IMG/VR virus record: IMGVR_UViG_3300032087_004198
Coordinates: 1 to 51,746 of that record
Origin: a virus
Direction: 5' to 3' (one strand)
Length of the DNA stretch: 51,746 nt
This document shows, in pieces, positions 10,701 to 18,931 of the stretch (position 1 is its first letter; each line of letters begins with the position of its first letter). Position numbers and translations under genes: made by a program. The notes under the pieces were generated by a model. It had not been told where the DNA came from, searched no databases, and was given only the letters and a program-made list of their open reading frames with translations.

Positions 10701-13067
10701 ACAACCAGCGATATCATCGGGAGGATTGATGTTACAACCAACACCTTCAGCACAGTTGAATCCTAATTCCTGCGGTGTACCTTGTTGCCAGTTATCTTCA
10801 CTTCCTGTGATTTCCACACAACTCTTTTTATCATAAGGCCACAAGTAGTCACATCCAAGACCCGCTTCATCTTGAATACGATATGGGAAGCAGCAAGTTC
10901 CCATGATCTCTGCTTCAATCTGTTGTGCTTGTGCTTGACAGTCGCAACTACAGGTTGGATTACTACAGATCGCCTCAGAGACTGAATCATAATTTTCACC
11001 AGTCACGGGATCAGTTGCAAATCCAGTGATCCACGCTTGAGGATATGGATCAACTTCTCTGTTCCAACGAATCAAGTTTGCACAAAGATCAGAGTCTTTG
11101 TTAGCGTTATCGATCAGTTGTTGAATCTCATCTTGATCACCGATTTCCCACTGAATGATACCAGAGTCTTTGTCACACCATGCACCGATCCAAATCTCTC
11201 CCTGCGGGTATGCATTACCACAACAAGTTGTATCATCTCCAAAGTATCTACCATCAATTAAGACATTATCACAAATGTAGTCACTTGTTTCACTACAGAT
11301 GGTAACGAATGAATCATTAGGGTCTTTCGAGCAACACGATCCAGTCGGACAGTATGGTTCTGGACATGGATTTTGCAGACATGAGGAATCTAAACCATTA
11401 AAGTTTCCGCCTAAGTCAGCACACTGTTGTTCAGACAACTCGATACAACTGTTACACAAGTTCACGGGATCGTAGAAACAACATGCTCCCTTCGGTAAGA
11501 TTGGTTCATCACACGGATAACCATTACAATCAAGTCCCTCTGTGTCGCAGTTTACGCCTGGTATAAAGTAACCACCAACGAGATCGCATTCTGTAGCGTT
11601 ACTTCGAACACAAGTTCCCATCGTGCAGCAAGCGCCCTCAAAAGTTTCACACTCTGCATCTTTACATAGAGTTTCCTCAGAGAACGCTGTTCGAATCGCA
11701 TCGGTATTTTTATCTTGACACTCCGCACGAGTTGTATATTCTTCGCATCTTATAAAACTACCATCACTAATTAAGAATTCACAACACGATCCTAATTGAT
11801 TTTCATCCAGACCTAATCTTGAGTCTCCTGTGTAACCAAGACTTGGATTGAGTGGTCGCCACTTAAACAGTCCATTTTCTTTCACACGATTAAACGTAAA
11901 GATGTCAACACCATCAGAGAACTCAAACTCCTCCCACGGTGTTGGGGTTAAACTGTCTGGATCGCTTGCATATCCTTCACCCCAACTAAATTTCTCAGAT
12001 GTTCTTGCCTCAAAAATATCAATACTATTTGAAAGTGGATTCAGATCTAAGTTTGGATTACCAGCAACAAGTCCAGCGTTTTTACCACCCTGAACAATCA
12101 CCGTTAAGTTATCGATAATGTCATGAGTTGCACCACTAGGTGTTTCTGCACTAGGCAATCTAATATAGCCTGTTGTTGCACCACAGTGAACTTTATGAAT
12201 ATTTCCTTCATTGATGTCTATGTTTACATCAGTTAAGGTATCTTCAGCGTGTCCGACTGCATAAACAGTAAAACCTCTAACATTACCATGACGACGAATA
12301 ATCTCTCTTTGTTCACCAATTCGTAAAGATAAACTTTCGTGATAGGCAGAAGCACCCTCGACAGGTGTATATGATAAAGAACTCGAATGGAAGAATGTTC
12401 CACTCGCACCATCAGCGTATGAACCACCCAGTGTTGACATGAATAATAACTCACCAGTGAGTCCCATGTCAATTCCATCAGGAGCGTTTGCTGCAATACC
12501 TTGTAAGAAAATCGTATCATTAACGATTTGAATCTCTACGTCACCACCTTCAGATATGGTTTTAAAGAAAGCAGTTGCACCAGTCACACCAGCAACGATA
12601 GATACACCATCACCTACGGTGATAATTTTTAGTCCACCTGTTGTTCCTGTTGTGCCTGTAGGACCACGAATGTCAGCAGCGACACCGTTATAAATGCCAC
12701 GGTTGTATAAACCTGGCACAGTAAATGTGAAACCACCACCTGTCGTTCCTGTCTCACCAAAGAAAACTAAAGAGTGTTGTTGAGGACTACCACATATTCC
12801 AACAAATCTATAGGTTTTAAAATCATAAGTGCGAGATCCCTCTGGTGCAGTGGGACCACAGTATCCTAGACCAAAACCTCTTGGTCCTTGTGGTCCAGTC
12901 GCACCAGTTGGACCAGACGCACCTGTAGATCCCTTTGGACCTGTACCAGCAGATAAAGTAATACCACCAACAGAACTACCACCAGTACCACCAGTTGGTC
13001 CAAAGACTGGAACCGCACTACTGCTTAAACTTGAAGAGACATTTTGTGGATTACCTATGTAGTTCAC
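1752..13067 (-). CDS. Giant (3771 aa) collagen-like, disulfide-repeat virion adhesin
   Basis: The start is a GTG at 13067 with GAGAGGA four bases upstream. Residues about 20-65 are collagen-like Gly-X-Y. Residues about 70-415 form a beta-rich head shared with the 378-aa neighbour. From about residue 425 come clusters of Cys repeats of the form GxCC...C...C...GG.F.G...C (roughly 425-945, 1320-1700 and again near the C-terminus), around 18 in all. Between them sit other domains. One at about 970-1280 resembles the DUF1566/Lcl fold (VPSKEEL, then NIWSSS). A Gly/Ser-rich stretch lies at about 2490-2560. The C-terminus is Pro-rich and ends GGGYGY. The many paired cysteines imply an extracellular, disulfide-stabilised rod. 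Its position after fibre genes suggests host attachment. That role is inferred; the protein is not assigned to a known family as a whole. Confidence 0.85.
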   Translation of the reverse strand: MNYIGNPQNVSSSLSSSAVPVFGPTGGTGGSSVGGITLSAGTGPKGSTGASGPTGATGPQGPRGFGLGYCGPTAPEGSRTYDFKTYRFVGICGSPQQHSLVFFGETGTTGGGFTFTVPGLYNRGIYNGVAADIRGPTGTTGTTGGLKIITVGDGVSIVAGVTGATAFFKTISEGGDVEIQIVNDTIFLQGIAANAPDGIDMGLTGELLFMSTLGGSYADGASGTFFHSSSLSYTPVEGASAYHESLSLRIGEQREIIRRHGNVRGFTVYAVGHAEDTLTDVNIDINEGNIHKVHCGATTGYIRLPSAETPSGATHDIIDNLTVIVQGGKNAGLVAGNPNLDLNPLSNSIDIFEARTSEKFSWGEGYASDPDSLTPTPWEEFEFSDGVDIFTFNRVKENGLFKWRPLNPSLGYTGDSRLGLDENQLGSCCEFLISDGSFIRCEEYTTRAECQDKNTDAIRTAFSEETLCKDAECETFEGACCTMGTCVRSNATECDLVGGYFIPGVNCDTEGLDCNGYPCDEPILPKGACCFYDPVNLCNSCIELSEQQCADLGGNFNGLDSSCLQNPCPEPYCPTGSCCSKDPNDSFVTICSETSDYICDNVLIDGRYFGDDTTCCGNAYPQGEIWIGAWCDKDSGIIQWEIGDQDEIQQLIDNANKDSDLCANLIRWNREVDPYPQAWITGFATDPVTGENYDSVSEAICSNPTCSCDCQAQAQQIEAEIMGTCCFPYRIQDEAGLGCDYLWPYDKKSCVEITGSEDNWQQGTPQELGFNCAEGVGCNINPPDDIAGCIDCTGKGACCLSGVCVYTDSAECDALNGEYQGDGTLCGVPDPDFDWSGDCCDQLRGPCCFGQVCRDDYGPTQCYEEGGVFQGVGKNCTDFDIDCCEHDGDLPTGACCCDGCGCVHGITQLECSLRNDTFGPPDQESILCSNCQFYPGDTCHTLIGGCDPDCTQSNCPEIENRTSWHMFMFNVEGDPVAEQVFDDGPYYWGGLDFATEAPEQVIHAVTRQNDGYYNTHGWYWSFDYNVDPDGAEAEWDWGYGSTVQTKAGPLNYVGLISSGSNSPETPATEYFGGVLEGYWDNVQSEGRIANGYLASGGLYPSIVSITDRYDPTNEQNNLWKKLQQVNEVYDVVLQHNTPPGHAVDPSGLVKPIGSGNNFYVPSKEELHFFALQRKRFGLIANNTSFLQGNIWSSSVSKGNMSTNEIFYQDIETGDVGSVRSYKGHILQDGLNEQKDVNASALFTLRLFDIQNEANQSFVEGNYYNIGGFRIMYVGKFTPGCSPILGTASDPIVTEPDGGDAIDGIQEGNVVCSTALPTGPCCSCGSCNETQNQYSCLHRNSRWPFSPPVADDTPITPKRWKGDNFGVIGFDGWLSSIGNFQYLITGATCQLRTSTPYGINPFFYSCSSLLENYDSNFNYFDRSLERGTCCQNSTRTSSLIPKCECDNIGGSWNDTNGELLEGICNFDLDRYACCFDANGNGEIDFGECTQRTKSECEALTNGISTGGTWYGPASEGGQGGAVGIQDCEQAGCYAPTYACCVDLGNGFFDCQNRTQTECISVGGDFKPNTLCNENPCIPDVGRCCRNCNNGGACESCDVVPQSDCTGVNDVFTPYPATCAGNPCNIPGDPVGRCCLGNVVDSCNFSECTNGITENDCIQRAIDINAAFQSWSEDSSQDPCGHGLPAGEHGPSANCCGGQVEDGLNCCDDNDDGINDYWCLDCVKDAVFSGDEVNISCDPEDPDKDLFCQTALQNPQGRCRGGGEKATTDQYNDNTILGVCRANDDQWIITCFEESNTGQRPIGGCLIRKLDPGEPVPEDDSSSNVTNHLLTGVYDAGAGCKTIRVPIGSANSGAQPVDTTGCRDYIHTYDPASISPPLRYVEINACSNVFCPKVVEATGYILDLPGFPDEFNPVTMDRCYIGGFQGIEENPLTSCGCPGDPNISGCFGSNSANAGALLVNYTDYRQTITNQSDIIRGVLYDDNTSMWDQDAWFELIDWTNGAGVSSPLPSAGQGCPCSWAEFDQVVGGGGLAAQESNDYKGKPYVTSFNDCMEKPELCSPHCCEWGGYDIGLKGSVSFDNGVLEDSEGYVGAIPSNDKEYAEINYPSKFMIPVNPQSSIPENPIDRQYLNSTRPEYTIGPLHQFTNEFSGLDTEGNSWWDSPTSAISPIYGHWKGDAYDRSNNPSSDIEGETNPVYHSAFFGKESISLNQFAYRCTPYKGLYEGEWFNGTNSWEIPNQASAEIRKALNPSYARRFKIHYESYYVRDHLMVVQFPWPKGARTYDEAMSRINDYMDLINQNLCGGRSYDDVLYYPQEVAWDKSTIGVDRFSSWLNGIHRSQISNERANAASLPPNSENEDTFYLISDAAERILGYPVRDEWILWDSGCVGTSRDPINSPDDEPRNGAIEEGGEHKVCVPYLYPSCPLRLDAKQVNSHLIQPPPTDVNQEIAIRLEQGYGPGGQGPLPPMFIGWGGCEQAAGTAWKVSLGECSGRHCRVSGGGGNGILGGGGAGGQAGGGSGQCNGGSNPGGGFSDVSSETTEVGNQPAAGGGGQGTCAPSGSDSEGEESDQQECGGGAVPPRPPCQVITGGPGSQGFAGSQGFAASSSTGVLGSIDPCEIDYTNADMCGNCYIKQIISPDGADIVSQLVETYTCDLTDPDTYLGVQECQIRLNDYASQREGKFFAYYEFNSAWLRPLENVGATDVQNAYANNADCSDCLYPSVSDADIIDRDDIDSEMDHISGEIYKTDMCCINLGYSGWPGPPQHGLEPTFIDLENGGYSRYKIYQGNYNYIAGNLDGIYDDNLPYLGKSNILGFDGGGDRKHPAWITTRHGYKDGLDNMETDGPAGPGGTIPGTELNYIPIGDGSNDTESFAGPNVDADYGSWRLPEQYPYCDYHSYIKTRRSFAGPGGIPFESIDCRCAPYVPFDLPTELNEYFEEVATRCPAGQGFNQYGADVHPLSRGLSESETPPVPLGPMLVGWSCGFDSPAYKKALDIYDPINQVWTSTVKFCLDKVTCPGMMDENYVWNAGEDPRYQESLGCLEPTLGGGNATASRGFIDVSSEYALESGNVELTPDTKIPNLPGFCSGGFVQYDTVRQNDKFGISNFGIPWSGIQAPLTCEMCQLGYVNNSIINGGADAEDWGGLIRPGSFGAGSGAQGKSRLESPCDNTSPDRKDCGSTYVTNTNFYQGTYGSITGRNLRGVPKKFRPGVPHYDNAVAAGYDVDAGGCSTPTAYACCRPPSGGLIGECDYSVTTIADCNAKSGGFKWREYYPCGVGKRHLCHPDLGEPTGGRNCPGAPPGLHLSDSFLSDPRLPGICTSKHGYTHRLVVRLYENDSLENETSSPAFKDRYEWIYAPDLPNSQKDEYTYVPQGVRASTVRAGETRFRSRIDDSIITTKLSLTSKTVVDELRETLREKCDDCPLSNPVFKTACDRAIELIMTYATDKEIACENKMNTAEVDLRRYYTCKCNNYTEIVDNLIREFNNNACVESSATTIDTTPLSQSINAMTNRYKNIESSCLELLRDRDEDEITSREKEKGCCCQYFKERTDRNNRSYAAGSLSQCSYNSRIECSRITEYETRWSKCPDNCFEDCKNLNKPDECRLCDQQIVITEVSSEVTDKIAEVRKSLGYQSSERDRQIGSCCFERQAFDYEVPEGQDPSRYYVLDCVYGVSRGVCNSDQWGDTSRKWITDKPTDCTACDRSDQYCIQSGICNLNLKRYSIQSAQELSQRIASRMSQSTVVETDSTTAPVDTPAPTPPPTPPPSSPPSGGGYGY

Positions 13068-13079
13068 TGTGTCCTCTCG

Positions 13080-14216
13080 TTAGTTGGTTTCTCTAAATGG
13101 ATTGTTAATCGCTGACGCATAAATACCGTACCACTCTGTTTTTTCTGTTAGATCATCTTTTGTTCCAATAGTTAAGAACTGTATAATATCTATGCCGTCA
13201 TGAGGAACAGGATTACCATTCCTTGGAAATTTCCAGTTACTTGGGAACGTTGTTTGTGAAAATGTAATTCTCTCTCCAGCAGATTGATTACAATAATCTG
13301 GAACTGTTCTCTCGCCTCTATTACCTTTTAATAATACGACGGTGAATGCGTACGATGTTGAATCTCCAAAAAAGAACTTCCAATCATCGTCGTAGGGTTG
13401 CGACGTATCAACGATTCTCACGAAAGGTATATTATCTGTATCATCCGATCCAGTTAAATCAAAGAAGTCTTTTTCTGGGTCGATCTCAATCGTATGACCA
13501 AAACTCTTACTATCTCTCGCCGCGTTCAACGTGAATAAATCATTTGGATTTATTTTATAAATTAAAGTATGAGAAGAACAGTCATATTCAGACGGTCTAA
13601 TTCTACCCATGACTTCTTTCGTTTTAAATCCTGTATAATCTAGAGCAAATGTTGGACCTGCATGATAATGAGTCAATGTCGCACCAGACAAACCAGTTGA
13701 TCCGACAGAGTTTTGATTAAAGAAAACTAATTGTCCGAACTCACCACCTGCATTGACAGCGTTGAAAGTTTTAAATGCAACTCGAATCGTATCGCCTTCA
13801 TCGATAACCTTAACGCCACCACCACCAGTGATACTCTTCAGAATCAACTCACCGTTAGTAGAGTCTTGGAAGAAAGCACCTCCCGTTGCGTATCCTACGT
13901 TCTCACCTTTCAACCAGTAATTGGTTGCACCCGTTGGACCACGATAGTAACCACCATCCGTAGTAACACCATTTGAATAAATTAAAGTTAAATGATATGG
14001 TTTACCACCAAAAGGCGCTGCACCAAAAGTGCTAGAGTATGTGATACCAATTAAACGCACACCCTGTGGACCTGTTGGACCACTTGCACCTTGATTACCT
14101 GTTGCACCAGTGATTCCCTTCGCACCAATAATAACCTCAGGTGTTCCAGTTACACCTGTGGGTCCACGAACACCGATGTTCAGAGGATGGGCGCTTGTGC
14201 TATAAAAATAACTCAT
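13080..14216 (-). CDS. Collagen-like fibre protein (378 aa), minimal paralogue of the giants
   Basis: The N-terminus MSYFYSTSAH leads into Gly-X-Y repeats (RGPTGVTG, GASGPTGPQG). The rest is a beta-rich domain that aligns by eye with the head of the 3771-aa protein: GQLVFFNQN...HAGPTFALDYT here against GELLFMSTL...HSSSLSYTP there, and a closing HDGIDIIQF against SDGVDIFTF. It has no GACC repeats. It therefore looks like the bare head-and-stalk unit to which the giants add disulfide-rich extensions. The gene is 13 bases upstream of the giant and 9 bases after the collar-domain gene, so it is co-transcribed with both. A tail fibre or fibre-tip role is inferred from context. Confidence 0.8.
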   Translation of the reverse strand: MSYFYSTSAHPLNIGVRGPTGVTGTPEVIIGAKGITGATGNQGASGPTGPQGVRLIGITYSSTFGAAPFGGKPYHLTLIYSNGVTTDGGYYRGPTGATNYWLKGENVGYATGGAFFQDSTNGELILKSITGGGGVKVIDEGDTIRVAFKTFNAVNAGGEFGQLVFFNQNSVGSTGLSGATLTHYHAGPTFALDYTGFKTKEVMGRIRPSEYDCSSHTLIYKINPNDLFTLNAARDSKSFGHTIEIDPEKDFFDLTGSDDTDNIPFVRIVDTSQPYDDDWKFFFGDSTSYAFTVVLLKGNRGERTVPDYCNQSAGERITFSQTTFPSNWKFPRNGNPVPHDGIDIIQFLTIGTKDDLTEKTEWYGIYASAINNPFRETN

Positions 14217-14225
14217 AGCCTATCC

Positions 14226-15593
14226 TTATGTTACGATTTTCAATGTTCCGCTGTCTTGGAATACAGTATTGGTAACTGAACCACTACCTGTGGTTGGTAA
14301 GTTAGTCAAACGTAAGTTCTTAATCTCTAGCGTATCAATAATTGCAGCACTAGCAGATGGATCAACTCTAATAATATAATTCATAGACACATAAGGTTGA
14401 AGATTCGATAAGTGTGTAAATCCGCTTTGACCTGATAATAGTCCTTGGGATTCACCCTGTGAAACAATAACATTTCTACCATCACCACCAACACGACCTC
14501 TTAGATCACTGCTTGAATCGCCCAGAGGAACACGCTCTCGCATATCGGGGGTGAGTGCAGTAAACACACCAGTTTTACTACTTGTATCACTCAGAATTTG
14601 AATCGCTGGTCCACCGACAATAGTTGCGTTACCCTGTTCGAACTCACTCAATACACCAACTGGTCTTACGAATTGAGCAACACTATTTTCTCCCTGTGTG
14701 TTTGAGTCAAACTCTTCGACAGTTTCGAAGTTTTGATTGGTGTTATCAGTATTGGTTCTGATCGACTGCTCTACAAAGATATACTTACCACCATTCTCTA
14801 CACCACCAGAGATACCAACAACGAGTCCATCAATCGATTTTGTATTGTTTTCAACATCTTGTTGGATTCTTTGACCCACAACGATACCTGCACTGTCTAC
14901 CTTAAGACATTCGACCCATCCGTAACGCTTTCCTACAGTCTCATAGTAAAATGGATATGTTGTTACGTTAATACCAGGCACACCAAACTGATCGACATAA
15001 CCATCTCCGTTACAGTAAGCCCATCCAGTGGGAACTTTGTCTGCTGAACCAGCAAAAGCGTGAACCACTCCAGCAGGAACAATTTCACCTAAAGAAACAG
15101 CAACACTACCACCTAGTAAACTACCAACGTAATTAGTAACAGAACCAAAAATGTCACCATCAGAATTTTCTGCGATGCGAGTGATCACAGGTTTTGCAAC
15201 CCAGCCTGGTGTTGTGGGTCTACGGTTATCTAACCATCCAGCAGTGTATCCACCTAAGAAGTAAACGTCGTCCGCTGTAGCACCTTCATTTATAGATCCT
15301 GTTGTATTACTAAAGAAGTCATTCATCTTCACAACACCGCTTGTGCAAAGTTCAAACGAGTTAGCATCTAACTTTTGCGAGACGATACCAACAACCTCAG
15401 CATTATAGGCGTTGTTCGCTTGTGCTGCTCTATACTCTGCTGTCGTACCATCTATACCACTATTCCATCTGACTGCGGTTCCCGCTGAGAATCCGTGGTT
15501 ATTCTGAACAACAGTTATAGCAATCTTAGAGCCTATACCTCCAACGCCTTGAACACAAATATTAGGATTTAGTGCGGAATTGTTACAAGTCAT
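14226..15593 (-). CDS. Tail-collar-domain fibre protein (455 aa)
   Basis: The centre contains a clear phage tail-collar signature: GEIVPAGVVHAFAGSADKVP followed by TGWAYCNGDGY. The C-terminal part has DMRERVPLGDSSSDLRGRVGG and ends its core with YVSMNYIIRV, as in short tail fibre and collar proteins (gp12-like). The first 150 residues contain a beta module (NNHGFSAGTAVRW, AEVVGIVSQ, SFELCTSGVV, VAKPVITRI) that recurs in the next fibre gene upstream. It probably forms part of the fibre array attached to the baseplate. Which fibre it is cannot be decided from the sequence alone. It follows the 1107-aa fibre gene after 3 bases. Confidence 0.85.
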   Translation of the reverse strand: MTCNNSALNPNICVQGVGGIGSKIAITVVQNNHGFSAGTAVRWNSGIDGTTAEYRAAQANNAYNAEVVGIVSQKLDANSFELCTSGVVKMNDFFSNTTGSINEGATADDVYFLGGYTAGWLDNRRPTTPGWVAKPVITRIAENSDGDIFGSVTNYVGSLLGGSVAVSLGEIVPAGVVHAFAGSADKVPTGWAYCNGDGYVDQFGVPGINVTTYPFYYETVGKRYGWVECLKVDSAGIVVGQRIQQDVENNTKSIDGLVVGISGGVENGGKYIFVEQSIRTNTDNTNQNFETVEEFDSNTQGENSVAQFVRPVGVLSEFEQGNATIVGGPAIQILSDTSSKTGVFTALTPDMRERVPLGDSSSDLRGRVGGDGRNVIVSQGESQGLLSGQSGFTHLSNLQPYVSMNYIIRVDPSASAAIIDTLEIKNLRLTNLPTTGSGSVTNTVFQDSGTLKIVT

Positions 15594-15596
15594 TTA

Positions 15597-18500
15597 TTAC
15601 CTTTCTACTGGACCATCGGGTAGGTCTTTATTCAACTCTGCCTCTGCGAAGTAGTGTACCGTAATCGAGTCAAGTTTCGACGCACCTCTAATCACTCGGA
15701 TTTCTAAACCAGATTCTCTGTCCGTGAACACTGACAGATTTTCTGAGTTACCTTGAGTCGTTCTCATTTCACCAAGTGAACTGATTGTACCCGATGTAAA
15801 TCTCATGTCCTTACCAGCGTCTCTATTGAAACCTTCGTTAACAATACCAGTGGGAGATATGATTCCAACCGTAGGGACTGCACGCATACTTACGGGGAAC
15901 TTCACAACGTGTAAGAAATTACCTGTAACTACAAACGTCTCACCACGAATATCAGGTTGCAATTCTGTTCTCATCGTATTCTGACCAGTGTTATCACCTA
16001 AGTCATAACTGTGCTGATAGAATCTTTGAACCTTTCTAAACTCCGAGTCGAGATCTTTTGTTTCTATAAACGTTGATACGTTACCTTGTTCCAGTTTCAC
16101 CTGAGCGAGACTGACTTCTCCACCATAATTAATATTCTTATGAGTTCCATCAGGCAAACTAGTCAACTGCGTAAAGAATGAGATTGCTGCGTAGTGTTCA
16201 GCGGTCGGTCCTCTAGACAGATTGGTAAACACTTCACCAGATGCTCCATCAGCGTCCGAAACTTCTGGTACGAAGAATGAGTAGGCGTATCGTGACCAAT
16301 CAGTTCCGAGTCTAAAGTCTGTGATCGGAGTGAGTTTCTGACTCGCTGTAGGACCGACACCAGCAGATGGACCAAAGATGCCACCACCAGTTGTTGCGCC
16401 TGGGGTTGGTCCAGTAGAACCACCTGCATAGTTTTGTAACCATGCTAGGTGCATATCACCAGTCACACTACCTTTCGCATAGAACGATGCAGTCATGACT
16501 TGTCCTGCGAACGAAGTCACATCAGGAATTCGTTGCTCAACTTTATAATATTCATTGTTATTGGTTCCACCAGCATAAGTAATAGCACCCTTAATGACTG
16601 AGTAGAAGTTTGGATGACCCTCTACTTTTACTTGCTTCTTATCAAACTTTTCTCTCTTGAGTTTGTAATCTAAGACTCTGTGCGTTCCACTTGACTTACC
16701 TGTGTATGGATTGTTTCCGAAGAAACCTCCTGTTCCCGTTTGTGATACGCGAATCCATCGGTCAGCAAAGAATGTATGTGATGTTCCAGTATAACCATTT
16801 ACCGCTGTAACACCGACACCTCTTTGCCAGAAGTCAAAACTACCATTGATAAGTTGATTTTCATTTACTCTAAGAACATTATCATAAGTGTATCCTGTAG
16901 AACCAGTCGCACTTCGTATGTTTAGGGTTTGACCAGGCGCTGCTTCGTCTGATCCACACACCTCATAACTACCTGCACCAGTATCAGCCTGACTATTTAC
17001 AGATGCGTTTTGTATATTGACAACAAACGTATTGGGTGCAATTGCATCTAAAATTTTAATTGCTTTCGGTGGTGGAACGAAACTAAGTGATCCGTCCTCA
17101 CCAAGATAATAAGTTCCTGTGCTAGATACAATGTTCTCACGAAGAGATAAATAACCACCAGTCATAATATCTACAAGACCTGTGGTAGTGTTGACTTCTA
17201 CGACCACACCCAAAGGCTGTGATAAGTTTCCTGACTTAGTATAATCTGCGAGTCTCAGACCACTTGGCCTAGAAGGATCGAATGCGACGACCTGACCAAC
17301 CGAGAATGACTCACTCGACGTATCAAAACCTTTCGAGAAGATTGTAGCATCATTACCACTCGCTCCACCATAGTTTGCATCAGTTGAACCACCGCTACTG
17401 CTACTACAACCAGTTTGACCAAGAACTTGTCCTGTCATTGGTAAGAACACACCCGTGGTAACACCAGTTGCGATCATCACTGGTTTCGATACAAGTCCAA
17501 CAACACCAGGCTGTTCTTTCTGAATCTTACCTCTTTGTGATCCTCCATACACGGAGCAGTAGTAAACACAGCCTGGTGAAAGACTGTTACCACCGATTAT
17601 AACTTTCTTCCAATTTGTGTCGGTGGTTGATACCTCACCTAAGAATGTTAAATCAAAACTATCTTTATTCGGAACATTCGAAACCATACCAACAACTTCA
17701 GATGCGTTGATACTGTCACCGTGTGTCTCAGAGTAACCCATCGCAGAGGCGAATGTAAACCCAACATCGGTTCCTTCATTTCTGTAGCGAAGAACATTAC
17801 CAACTTTGAAGTTGTGGTTGGTTTTATTAATTCGTTTACTATTCGCACCACGAAGAATGCGGGTGAACCCAACTCCGAAGTCACTTGTTGCATAATTTGT
17901 ATCAAACTCTACAAGCGGACCATCAGAGTTACTGATGACAAGAGCGCCTTCTTTACCACCAGTTGCTCTTGTTCCAAATGGAGTGTACCATGCATCACCA
18001 GTTCCACCATACACACCATTACGACCATCAAAGTCAAGATAGATGTTTGATGAGAGTGTAGGTCCAAAGAACACTCGTGATACACCACCCTCTGCACTAG
18101 TGCTATATGTTAAACCACAACCAGTGTAACCGTATGGTGCAAACGGATAGTCTTCACCAGTGGAACCAGCAAGCGTACGTCCTGAGTAAATTGAACTATG
18201 ATTAAGTTTACCCTCTAACCATAGACCCTCTTTCGTTCTCCACATGTTATCTTTGTGTAACATGTAGGGTCGATCAAACACAAAGTGATCTGCGCCTGGA
18301 CCACCGTTTGGACTCTTGAACACTGAGTCTGGGTTTGGTCCTGTTACTCCACCACCTACAATAAATCCAGCGAAATCACAACCAACGTGATCATCTTGAT
18401 TATTCAACACCAAGATATTTTGGTCAAAGTTATAACCTATTGTAAATCCTTGTGTGCTGTTACCGTCTTCTCCGAGGTCTGCTCCACCGATCAGTTTACC

Positions 18501-18920
18501 GTTCACTCGAAGAGACTTGCCAACACTAACATTATTACAGAACGTAGTATGTGTTCTTAAAACATTACCGCTAAACGCAAATGCAAGCGTACCACCAGTG
18601 GAACTGGCGTGCATCATGCCGTCACCAGCAGTCGCACCGTAAACTTTCAGCCTATTTAATTTACCGATGATGTCAGTATTTGTTCGAACTCTCCAAGTTT
18701 CAAAGGTATCGTTTAGTGATACGTCTGGAATCTTATAGTTTCGGAAAGCAGTTGATAGCGTGTAACCTTGAGCGCCACTATTTGTAAAATCAAATTCGTG
18801 TTTACCATACTCACTTGGGAAAATGCTCCCCGTACCACCAGGCAGCGCCCACGGTGCAGTGTATCCTGCGATACCGTAAGCGTAAGTGTAACCTGTGCAA
18901 CCTCCGAAGTAACCTGACAT
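15597..18920 (-). CDS. Large tail fibre / virion structural protein (1107 aa)
   Basis: The N-terminus is Gly/Tyr/Thr-rich (GYFGGCTGYTYAYG). Residues about 370-500 and 530-660 hold copies of a small beta module (NHNFKVGNVLRY, SEVVGMVSN, VVGLVSKPV). The C-terminal third begins NQLINGSFDFWQRG and continues ADRWIRVSQ, a carbohydrate-binding-like jelly-roll signature common at the ends of phage tail fibres. It includes YKVEQRIPDV and ends with KLEQGNVST-type strands. Together these features indicate a long fibre with a possible glycan-binding tip. The gene lies between the DUF4815 protein and the collar fibre, all minus-strand with gaps of about 10 bases. The exact receptor role is inferred. Confidence 0.85.
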   Translation of the reverse strand: MSGYFGGCTGYTYAYGIAGYTAPWALPGGTGSIFPSEYGKHEFDFTNSGAQGYTLSTAFRNYKIPDVSLNDTFETWRVRTNTDIIGKLNRLKVYGATAGDGMMHASSTGGTLAFAFSGNVLRTHTTFCNNVSVGKSLRVNGKLIGGADLGEDGNSTQGFTIGYNFDQNILVLNNQDDHVGCDFAGFIVGGGVTGPNPDSVFKSPNGGPGADHFVFDRPYMLHKDNMWRTKEGLWLEGKLNHSSIYSGRTLAGSTGEDYPFAPYGYTGCGLTYSTSAEGGVSRVFFGPTLSSNIYLDFDGRNGVYGGTGDAWYTPFGTRATGGKEGALVISNSDGPLVEFDTNYATSDFGVGFTRILRGANSKRINKTNHNFKVGNVLRYRNEGTDVGFTFASAMGYSETHGDSINASEVVGMVSNVPNKDSFDLTFLGEVSTTDTNWKKVIIGGNSLSPGCVYYCSVYGGSQRGKIQKEQPGVVGLVSKPVMIATGVTTGVFLPMTGQVLGQTGCSSSSGGSTDANYGGASGNDATIFSKGFDTSSESFSVGQVVAFDPSRPSGLRLADYTKSGNLSQPLGVVVEVNTTTGLVDIMTGGYLSLRENIVSSTGTYYLGEDGSLSFVPPPKAIKILDAIAPNTFVVNIQNASVNSQADTGAGSYEVCGSDEAAPGQTLNIRSATGSTGYTYDNVLRVNENQLINGSFDFWQRGVGVTAVNGYTGTSHTFFADRWIRVSQTGTGGFFGNNPYTGKSSGTHRVLDYKLKREKFDKKQVKVEGHPNFYSVIKGAITYAGGTNNNEYYKVEQRIPDVTSFAGQVMTASFYAKGSVTGDMHLAWLQNYAGGSTGPTPGATTGGGIFGPSAGVGPTASQKLTPITDFRLGTDWSRYAYSFFVPEVSDADGASGEVFTNLSRGPTAEHYAAISFFTQLTSLPDGTHKNINYGGEVSLAQVKLEQGNVSTFIETKDLDSEFRKVQRFYQHSYDLGDNTGQNTMRTELQPDIRGETFVVTGNFLHVVKFPVSMRAVPTVGIISPTGIVNEGFNRDAGKDMRFTSGTISSLGEMRTTQGNSENLSVFTDRESGLEIRVIRGASKLDSITVHYFAEAELNKDLPDGPVER

Positions 18921-18931
18921 CTATTTCTCCG

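Noticed and set aside
1752-13067. Repeats in the giant gene as a CRISPR array or DNA-level tandem repeat
   Set aside because: The repetition is at the protein level (Cys spacing); DNA units are not identical and spacing varies.
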